Assembly: GCF_963583255.1 (NCBI RefSeq)
Contig: NC_084814.1
Span: forward strand, 21,314,762 to 21,378,761
Reading direction: 5' to 3'
From: Pyrus communis
Taxonomy: Eukaryota; Streptophyta; Magnoliopsida; Rosales; Rosaceae
DNA: 64,000 nt
In this document: positions 55,551 through 64,000 of the stretch, one piece after another
How positions within the stretch are numbered: position 1 is the first letter of the stretch
Layout: the number at the start of each line of letters is the position of its first letter
Program-made: the position numbers and the translations under genes
Notes under the pieces: generated by a model
What the model was told of the DNA's origin: nothing
Seen by the model: only the letters and a program-made list of their open reading frames with translations
Databases searched by the model: none

Positions 55551-58500
55551 TGATGCGAGATTTACTTGACACTCAAATTAAACCCTCGTTTGACAATTGT
55601 AGTAGAATGGATAAGTGAGGGATCGTTCTAGACCGGGGATTAGGAGGGCTTGCTAAAACCTTCTAAATTGACTTAAAAACATAAAAACACAATATAAAAC
55701 ACTATTTAATGCTCGAAGAAAGCAAAACTAAAAATAAGAAAGATTAAGACTAAGACTTCAACGAAATAGGGGGGAATTGGATTTGGACGAATTTAAACTA
55801 AAATGAATACTTGGAAACAAAACAAATTGTAAATATGGATTTGACGGAAATGAATGGATGGGAAGCTAGCTAAGGGTTCTTTCTCTACACATGATATTTA
55901 TGCATATGAATCAATTTCCAGTTATTCCTTCATTGAATTATGAACGACAATGCCCCAAATTAACCGTGACATCACTAGTTAACCCTCAGATTTTCCTTAT
56001 ATTATTGGATTGGATGTCATCATTCGACAACCCAAAACATTCTCAAAAGTTCCCTACATGTCATCATAATAGAGATACAATCGAAGATCATTAAGAATAA
56101 TGAAAACCATAAGCATTGACAAAGCATTTGCAACTATGACATCATGTTACTCATGCTAAGAATTAAACTTAACGCGATCGTGACAAGCGACCTTTACTAC
56201 TTTCAAGTATAGGTTAGTAACGATTATGTGAAACCTCCTTAAACTTTAGCCTCATATTTATGCATGCTAATTAAGTGTCGACCCTCAATCAACAAACACA
56301 AATAAGTTAATCATCAAATAGTTAAGCCAATTGCATTCACGAATCAAGAGTTCATAACCGGAATTCATCAATTCATATCACATAAATAATCATGGTATTG
56401 AAATCACCCCTAGCCAAAAAGGGGTTTAGTTCCTCATAACTTTGAAATCAAAGAAACACCTAAACATTCCAACAACTCAAACTTGAATTGTATGAACGTT
56501 TAGGCACTCTTCTCTTCCATTCCTCATATTACAAAACAAAGAGAATTGAATTTAAACATTGAAATCAAAGAAACGCGTAAACATTCCAACAACTCAAACG
56601 TGAATTGTATGAACGTTTAGGCCCTCTTCTCTTCCTCTTTATTGTAGCATAAGGTCTAAGGATAGTTGGTTTAGGGGAATGGAAGTGTGGAATGGAGTGA
56701 GGAGTGATGGAAATGGAAAGATGGTTTTTGGATTCTAAGGGAGACTCACGGCTAAGAGAGAAAGGGATATGTTTGTGGTGTGTTGTGTATGAAAATGAGA
56801 TGTCCATGAATGAATGAATGCAAGGGTATTTATAGGAGTAGTGGAGGGAACATATGGCTATGTCATTTGTAGGTGAAGTAGGTGGATGTTGTAGGTGAAG
56901 TAGGTGGATGTTGTAGGTGAAGTGGATGTTGTAGGTGAAGTAGGTGGATGTTGTAGGTGAAGTGGATGTTGTAGGTGAAGTAGGTGGATGTTGTAGGTGA
57001 AGTAGGTGGATGATATGTTAAGTGATAAGTGATAAGTGATATGATATGTGGTTATGATATGATAAGTGGTTAAGTGGTGATGATAAGTGATAAGTGATTA
57101 AGTGATATGATATGTGGTGATGATAAGTGATAAGTGCATGTGGGTTAACTAATGAAGGAAATGCATGTGCAATGACAATGTGTTAGAATGGATGTGTGTT
57201 ATGCATGGCATGATTGGGATTAGGAAAGGTTTAAATGTCCTAAAACTAAAGAGAACAAGGTTCCAACACTTTGGCTCCAATTAGGTCTTCAATTTCGTCC
57301 AACACTTTGGCTTCAAGCATAAGCTATCCGTCCTTAGCCCAAAAGTGCTCCAAAAGTCTCCAAAATGCATCTTTTTGCTCCTTTAGCCCTTTGGACCTAC
57401 AAACACACGAAAATAGCTTAAAGTACTAAAATAACTAAAGAAACATAACGTAAATGTACGAGAACAAGCCATTTAAGTCGCATAAATATGCTCCTATCAA
57501 ATACCCCCACACTTAGCTTTTGCTAGTCCTCGAGCAAAACAGAAAAACAAAACAAAAAGAACAAAACACAACCTACACCTTCCAACAATCGTATCAGGGA
57601 CTTCCAATGCACATGACAAGTTAAAAATCATTATTCTCACAGATTTGAGCCATCTTTACACTTAAGTACATTCTTAATCATAGTCACCACATACTAGTTC
57701 ACAATTAAGCAATTAAAACACATTTCAAATGTAGTAACATGCCTTTAGAGAATTCCCTCAATTTCTTACTAGATGTACTCTCGTTTTTCACACAGATTTT
57801 CTGACTACACACCCTACACTAGGTATATGTGAGAAGATTGATGTAAACATGTAGACGAACACTCACATATGTTATAATAAGGAAAGCATTTTCTGGAGTT
57901 AATAAGCATGTTTAGATATGATCTCATGAATGGAATGCTACTACTTAGACGCGAGAACTAGTGACACCATAAGCTCATACCAAGTTCAAACTCCACAATT
58001 GAAATACATAACACTCAATATAGAAGTCAAAGGGTAGTAACGGGGCTAGGGTATTGGCTAACAATGAAAGGTGAAGGATAAACAAACATTCTTAAAGCAA
58101 TAGTGAGCAAAGTATTGAATTAGGCACTTAGAATTCCCTTAAGAACGCAGAAGTCAACTTTGAACACCCAAGGGAAAATCACACAAAACTTAGGGCCATA
58201 TTCAACTTTTTGGACCCTTTCTTCAACCATCAACGCTCGTGAGTTCATTCTTACTTATTTTCACTCCTTTTTTTTTTTTTCTTCTTTTTCTTTTAAATCT
58301 CAAAACATACATATAAACGTAAGAACAAACTTTTACTCCCCCACACTCATTTTCTTGCATAATGTAACTCAAAAGGAATTCATTTAAGTCATGCTCACTA
58401 AACTTTAAGAACAAGGGTATGGGAAAGTCCTACTCTAAGCTAGGTAAGGGGTGATGTGGGTAAACAAGGAATAAAGGCAAAACGAGGCTCAACGGGGTTA

Positions 58501-60016
58501 AAACTTACAACATATACGAAGTATGGGAAGTAAGGCTATTTGGCTATGGTGGTGGTCACTACACAACTTCTTCTTGAATATGTGTTATGCAAATCAATAA
58601 CATGCTTTGAATGAAATGGGCATGAGTTCTAGCATTTGGAACTATATGATGAAACGCCTTCTAAGTAGTAACCAAGCAAAGAATAATGAGATCATGCAAC
58701 GACTTTAGAAAACAAGAAATCACAGATTATACTCTCCAAAGAACGTTATAGGCTCAAGTCTCTCAGGGTTGTAGCGTTTGTTTGAGTTCCTTCCTTCAAG
58801 CATGTTACAAAAACGAATTTTTTTTTCTTTTATGATTGCATGTGAAGTCATACATTATAACCATAACCAAGCATATACCAAGAGTAAATCAAACTTTTCT
58901 CTATGTTTATAACTCTTTCTAACCGTCATGCAATTATAAACCAAATCCTTATCATTGTGTTGGAAGGTACCCTAAGACACAAACACACAAAAACGACTCT
59001 TAAAACAACTCTTTTTGGGTTTTTCAAAACAATTTTTCAAATTTTTATGGGATTTTCGAATTATAAAACAAAACACACTAAAACACTCTAAAACAACTTA
59101 AAAACACCTTAAAACAGCAAGGAACAACATTAGAAGTTATGGGTGATAAAATCCTACGAATTTGCATCAAAACACTTTAGTTTAGTTACCCCCCCCCCCC
59201 CCCCACACACTTAAATCAAACATTGTCCTCAATGTTTTAAGCATAGATTCACACAAAACATAAGTAAACACACAAAAAGCAACTAAACATATTAAACATG
59301 GCATAATGTAATTAACAAAGAGAAGAGTTTAGAGACGCAAATCTGGTTATAGAGTGTAAATTTCATCTTCTCCTTGGTAATTGCATTGAGGCTTTGATCT
59401 TTGTGATTCCACAGGCTTACTCTTGAACTGGTTTCTGCCCATCGTTGATTTTCCTTTGTGCTACTTCTTGAACTGGGCAGCAGGATGGTTCTTTTGGTCT
59501 CCTCCGAAGGTCTGAGCTTACTCCTTTGGTCTGTTTCTTTGTTCAATCTTTCCAATTCGTATTGAAAAGGGTTGGAGGATAACTCAGCCTAAGTTTGTCT
59601 CCACATGCTTCAATGTATCATTTTCACTTGCCTTACTCGCTCCCCTTTGCAGAAGTGGTCCCTTCTCTGGAAGTGTATCAACCGTTGAAGATGACTACTC
59701 GAGAGCAACGCTAGGTAAGCAATCAGGAATAGATTCCAGGCAGTTGGCTCCAGATCGGAAGACTGACTCCAAGTGCCGGCTGATTGCTTCTTTTACTTTG
59801 CCATGCGAGTAAGAACAAGGACAAAGAAAAAGACAGGGAAAGAGCATGATATGAGATACTTTTGCTTTTGACCTTGATGATATGAGATACCTTTGCTTTT
59901 GAAGAAGCGGTGAATGAATCAGCACATGTATTTGTTGTGCTGTTTCCTCCTGGGTCATCTGTACTCCAGGCATCTGGTATCATCTTTGGGGAAGAAGAAA
60001 GAATTGAGTATTTCGA
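55551..60016 (-). repeat. right 4.4-kb long terminal repeat (5' LTR side)
   Basis: The sense-strand end reads CTCGCATCA directly before the primer-binding region, giving the expected CA terminus. Otherwise as the left repeat, with 39 bp more. It ends at 60,016, where sequence of another retroelement starts without a spacer. Confidence 0.93.
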
Positions 60017-61990
60017 TATTCATGCTTTAATGAAATACATCTACAACATTTGAGATGTTAAATTTTCAAGCAAAATTTATATTCAAAGCAAGAACAAAGC
60101 TTGTAACATTTACAACACTTAAATCACAAAATATGAAAAATCACAAAACCCAAAAGGATCCACCATAAACTAGGCCTAGGCTCTGATACCACTTGAAGGA
60201 TTATTTTGGAAGATGACATGTTCATTTAAGCAACATCATTAGCATGCAATTAACAAATTAAAGGCGGAATCATGCTAGCATGCACTTAGAAACAAAACAT
60301 TACCCATGAATGTTCAAAGCCTAGTAAAATGGTGAACCAATAATCAACTCAAAACAAAGTAAGTTGAAATATATACCTTTGTAGATTACTCTTTGTATTT
60401 AAACAAAGGCTAATCACCCAAAGAGAGGGCTTTCATTCCTTGCATCTTAGATCTATGGATTTGGATGGATGAAAAAGGTTTCTCCAAAGTTCCCAAAATT
60501 GAGAATCTCTAATGATTCATCACCAAGGCATAATGAAGAAGAAATGAGTGACCTTGGAGGAGTTTGATTGCTAGATGATCCCTCCAAGGTGGCCGAAATT
60601 TTAGAGAGAAAGGAGAGCTTGTGTTCTCATCCTTTCCCCAAAAACAACCCTTAATGAATTTTAGGCTATAAAGTCCTTTATATAGTCCCTTCAAATAAGT
60701 GACCAAATGGACCAAAAGCCCTATTCTTCTAACATGGCCGGCCTATAGGGTTTATTGGGCTTTCAAGCCCTTTGTTTATTCAAGTTGTCATACAACTTGA
60801 GTTAATGGGCTTGACATTCAAATCCCATTGGGCCTTGTGGCCCAAAACTAACCCGAGGTCTTTAACGAACTTATTCGTTTGATTAATTAACATATTAATT
60901 AATCCTAGCCTTAGATAAATAATTAAACCATTTAATTATTCTTACTCATCTCCGTTGTTTCTTCAAACTCTACCTTACTCGGTGAATGATCCATTAGGTT
61001 CCTTTTAGCAAGGCAGTGGGCGATTAAAACTCTTTCTAATCGATTGTGAATTGAAACTTACTTTCAATTCTCCCGTTAGTGATAATACACTTTTAGGGCT
61101 TCCACAAACCATGGTTGACGCCTAGCAGCATGTCATGGTTACCCAAGCTAATCAGAAGAGGTGGAGAACCTATTCATTTTTAGGATTACAAATGCAATAC
61201 GGTCTTTCTCTAATACAATACTCTTGACCACATTGTTTGGTTTGATAGTTTATTCATGTCTACTATCCAATGTGAGTCTTGTGCTTATATGATTACCTTG
61301 AATGTGATTTGGAACACATTCCTAAATCTCATTCATACTTTGGCCAAAGATTCTTAATCATATCATAGAGTATTCTCCCTCAAACAGTTTGAAGGTTAGA
61401 GATCCCTTGTTGCGCATTCACTTGCCTCCATGGCTAAGTGGCTTAACCCCAACGATGCCGTGGACACCCTCCTGATGGAGTGACTTTGACATAATCAAAG
61501 ATTAAGGACCTAACCACAAGACAACTGTGATGCCTCAGGTCAAAAGACTAATTTGCATTATCCCAACCATGAGTTCTCATATGACATGAATATGAGAACT
61601 CTTCGTTGATCGTGTTCAGTGAACTCATTCTCTATTGATCTACGTACTTGTCTTGATGTCACACACACCAATGACTCGAGACTAGTCACTCTCCCTGAGA
61701 GAAGACATAGCACGTACTGATCTTAACGGACTGTCAATGCCCAATTGACAATCATATGATCAGGAACGTTTAGGATGTGTCAACGAAAGAATGGTCTCAT
61801 GAATCTAACTTTTTTAGATCGCATTCTTCCAATCACATATTCCTTGGACTTATCGTTTAAGCATATAACATTTATATGAGACGGCTCAAACAATAATCTT
61901 TGCCCTTTACATTTAAACTACATTAGTTTAACTTTGTGAAATGTCCGTAAAGTATCATCATATGATTGGTTTTAGGGCATATTTCCAACA
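60017..61990 (-). mobile_element. Angela/BARE-like Copia fragment: LTR plus leader
   Basis: The minus strand starts TGTTGGAAATATGCCCTA at 61,990, a beginning known from Angela/BARE-type Copia LTRs. It runs 1.8 kb to a CA at 60,194. A primer site TGGTATCAGAGCC (60,179-60,191) follows, then 160 bp of leader, until the sequence is cut at 60,017 by the LARD repeat. No gag-pol remains. A 68-codon ORF inside the LTR has no domain. Confidence 0.82.
60179..60191 (-). other. primer-binding site of the Angela-like fragment
   Basis: TGGTATCAGAGCC on the minus strand, complementary to the 3' end of initiator tRNA-Met, located 2 bp after the LTR. Confidence 0.9.
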
Positions 61991-62285
61991 CTCCTGATGT
62001 GTCACGGATACTAGAGAATAATCTCTGGTATCACGACTACCAAGAGTAATCCCTGAGTCTCCTTACGCCACAAATCTTTAATATTTAATCTGGCAAAAAA
62101 TGATGGCTTTATCCCATCATCATGTTCATAGGCTGAAACCTACTACCTCTTTTGCCTAGATATAATCATCCTAATCACATCACATCACATCACTATCCCA
62201 CAATTTCACCTTTATCCCATTGTTCCATGTGGTTTTGCATGCCATTCAAATATGGAACCCATGCAACCGACTAGATACCAAGTTG
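61991..62285. other. intergenic
   Basis: No gene seen. The first bases (CTCCTGATGTGTCACGGATA) may be the flank of the Angela-like LTR. Confidence 0.35.
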
Positions 62286-62471
62286 CATGGCAGGCCCTCC
62301 TATAACTCTCCTTACTGCCGCATTAATTGTAAAGGTTTAGCCAGCAGCCAACTGTGCAATCTCCTTCAATTTCTCCACATGGCAGGCCCTCCCATAACCC
62401 TCCTTACTGCTGCATTAATTGTGAAGGGTTAGCTAGCAGCCATATGTGCAATCTCCTTTAATTTCTCCACA
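62286..62471. repeat. tandem duplication, 92-bp unit, two copies
   Basis: Units at 62,286-62,377 and 62,378-62,471 both start CATGGCAGGCCCTCC and include CTCCTTACTGCYGCATTAAT and GCAATCTCCTTYAATTTCTC. A few substitutions separate them. Confidence 0.9.
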
Positions 62472-62516
62472 ATCCGTAATACTAAGCCTCACTATCTTCT
62501 CTTCCCCTCTCCTTTA

Positions 62517-63364
62517 GAGCAATTCCACCCCTAAAGACTTTGTGCCAACACCCAACTCATTTATCCACTCAAATGAACAGTAATAGATTTCGGTGTACAA
62601 TAATAGGCTAAAGCATTTCCACTCCTAAAAATCCATTAGCACCCAGCCCATCTAATATTATATTATTTTATTCATATCAATTAATATTTTATCATTTAAT
62701 TTATTTGTTCTTTTTTCTTCCTTTCTCTCGAACGATCTACCATTTTTGTTTCCTTCCCACTGCTTCCATTCCTTCTCCAGTCCTTTCTCCCTTTATTTCT
62801 CCGACCAACTGTCTCTCTCCCCACTCTTTTTTTCTCCCCTTTTTCTCCATGTTTTCTTCTTCAAATGAGGAAGCGGATTATGCACCTGATTTCATTTGGA
62901 TCGAAAGACCAGCAGGTCTTTCTTCTTGTTTTCAAATCAGAGAGAGCTATCTCTACGCGGTCCTTGCGCGAAGCAACCGGAGCCCCAGGATTGGCGGAGT
63001 GGAAATCGGGAAGAGGAATGAGGGATTTGAGATGGGGTGTAGATGAAGAAGGCATACGGGTGTATCAGATGGGGTTCCAGGGATCAGGAGGCGTCGGAGG
63101 TGCGACGGAGAGTGATGGAGGTGGAGATTGCGGTGAGGGTGCAAGTGGAGATTGCAGAAAAAAAATAAAAAAAAGGCCCACGACGTCACGCTAGCGTCAG
63201 CATGGCGTCATACGGGTTGGCTCACGCCTCTGTCGATTTTGGGCTGGCCTGGAGACCAGCTTGGACTGGGTGCCGATCAAAATGCTGGCTGGAGTGGTTT
63301 CACTGGGTGCCGGGTTGGTTTTTTGGCTGGGTGCTGGCCTTTCCCACCCCCGGTGGAACTGCTC
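62517..63364. mobile_element. non-autonomous TIR element (848 bp), TTA target duplication
   Basis: The left end is GAGCAATTCCACCCCTAAAG and the reverse complement of the right end GAGCAGTTCCACCGGGGGTG. TTA lies directly outside both ends (62,514-62,516 and 63,365-63,367), typical of PIF/Harbinger. It is related to the 46,804-47,734 element by the GAGCAA/GTCCA-type ends. ORFs of up to 113 codons inside are in all frames and show no domain. Confidence 0.75.
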
Positions 63365-63367
63365 TTA

Positions 63368-63924
63368 GTTTGCAGCCAGCGCGGGTCCTAGGCCAGTAGA
63401 GCCCTTTTCTCATCCTTTATAGAACCATTTTTTTCCCACTTCCTTTTCATTTTTTTTCTCTATGTTCTTCTGGGGGCTTCACGGGTCGAAAAAAGTGAAA
63501 TGTGAATTTTAACATCACCAAGTGAAAGGACGAGCTGATGTCGAGTGCAAAGAATCAAAGATTGTGAATACCATGTACAAGTCTAATTCAACCCTTGGTT
63601 TCTTTTTTTATTTTATTTTAATAGTTGAGTTATTTGCATGAATGAACCATTGTGAGTTAATTGCAGAATGATCCCAGAAAAAAAATTGAAAAGGGCTGCT
63701 GCCGGACTACGATCAATATTTGCTGCCCAACTATCGTAACAATTCTAGCGACCCAAGCTTGTGACAAAGGAAAGGGGAAGGGAAGATTAGTATTACTAAA
63801 GGGCAATTAGGACTTTTTACATTGGTTTTTGGTTAGAATTATAGGAAATTAAAAAGTTCGGTTAAAATTCAATTCATGGTTTTAAAATTGGTTATTTTCC
63901 AAAATTTCCCCGTTCATGTTGTAT
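63368..63924. other. intergenic
   Basis: No gene or clear repeat recognised. Confidence 0.35.
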
Positions 63925-64000
63925 AGCTTAGCTTAAATCTCTATTTTTAATATCACTATATCAAGAAACTATACATAAGTAGCTTGTAGCTCGGTTAGTT
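63925..64000 (+). repeat. third copy of the 33.3/34.0-kb SINE-like unit, cut by the window end
   Basis: Shares TTAAATCTCTATTTTTAATATC-like text and ACTATATCAAGAAAC with the arms of the inverted repeat, and ends in an A-box-like TAGCTCGGTTAG at the last bases. Confidence 0.6.

Larger units (their letters stand above)
48232..60016 (-). mobile_element. large non-autonomous LTR retrotransposon (LARD-like, Gypsy/Tat-type)
   Basis: Two near-identical direct repeats (48,232-52,658 and 55,551-60,016) flank 2.9 kb of internal DNA. The primer-binding site next to the right repeat (55,528-55,545) fixes the minus strand as the sense strand. There is no protease, reverse transcriptase, RNase H or integrase. 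The internal part carries a gag-like ORF (sense) and a coiled-coil ORF (antisense). Outer flanks do not show a matching 5-bp duplication, and the outer repeat ends (TCGAAATACTC on the sense strand) do not begin with TG. The 5' LTR may thus be truncated at 60,016, with the true 3' LTR longer than the shared part. Confidence 0.85.

Noticed and set aside
60509..60715. 68-codon ORF on the minus strand
   Set aside because: Inside the Angela-like LTR; no domain and no support as a gene.
62705..63194. ORFs of 60-113 codons on both strands
   Set aside because: All lie inside a TIR element, overlap in several frames and show no domain.

Overview
The window is nuclear DNA of a flowering plant. It has intron-containing genes with plant splice sites, an intronless PPR gene, a P450 of the plant CYP71 clan, and many plant retrotransposons. 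The repeat families recall the apple/pear tribe of Rosaceae, but that is an impression and not something the sequence proves. No bacterial genes, operons, CRISPR arrays or ordinary tRNA/rRNA genes were found.

Layout. Positions 1-10,350 are a gene-rich arm: a PPR gene (minus strand, 754-2475), a small basic plant-specific gene (minus, 3272-3601), a truncated glyoxal-oxidase-like pseudogene (about 4880-5420), and a ten-coding-exon RGLG-type RING ubiquitin ligase (minus, 6544-8903) with a long intron in its 5' UTR. Positions 10,350-16,300 are intergenic DNA with TIR elements, SINEs and LTR relics.

From 16,351 to about 44,690 lies a tandem-duplicated block built from two gene types. One is a DUF2828/DUF7788 protein with a von Willebrand A-like fold; the other is a CYP71-clan P450. 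One DUF gene (16,351-18,171) and one P450 gene (27,611-29,380) are open and look functional. The other copies are wrecked. A second DUF copy (20,122-27,290) is split by a Copia retrotransposon and a hAT-like element. A third survives only as its C-terminal part (34,497-35,049), itself hit by a MITE. A second P450 (about 38,615-44,690) is truncated and interrupted by another Copia element. A P450 promoter relic without a gene lies at 33,521-33,850. A LINE, an inverted repeat and a probable solo LTR fill the gaps.

Positions 44,690-64,000 hold no clear host gene. The main feature is a non-autonomous LTR element on the minus strand (48,232-60,016). It has two nearly identical repeats of about 4.4 kb and a primer-binding site matching tRNA-Asp. 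Between the repeats it carries no polymerase, only a gag-like ORF and, on the opposite strand, an open 218-codon coiled-coil ORF. It abuts an Angela/BARE-like Copia LTR with leader (60,017-61,990). TIR elements (46,804-47,734 and 62,517-63,364), a degenerate 28-30-bp minisatellite (45,688-46,330) and tandem repeats make up most of the rest.

How it fits together: the intact genes are housekeeping or regulatory (organelle RNA processing, ubiquitination) plus one possible specialised-metabolism P450. The more unusual content is the DUF-P450 block being dismantled by insertions, the DUF2828 protein that has lost its metal-binding residues, and the large non-autonomous element with its antisense ORF. 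All functional statements rest on recognising motifs by eye; no database search was run.
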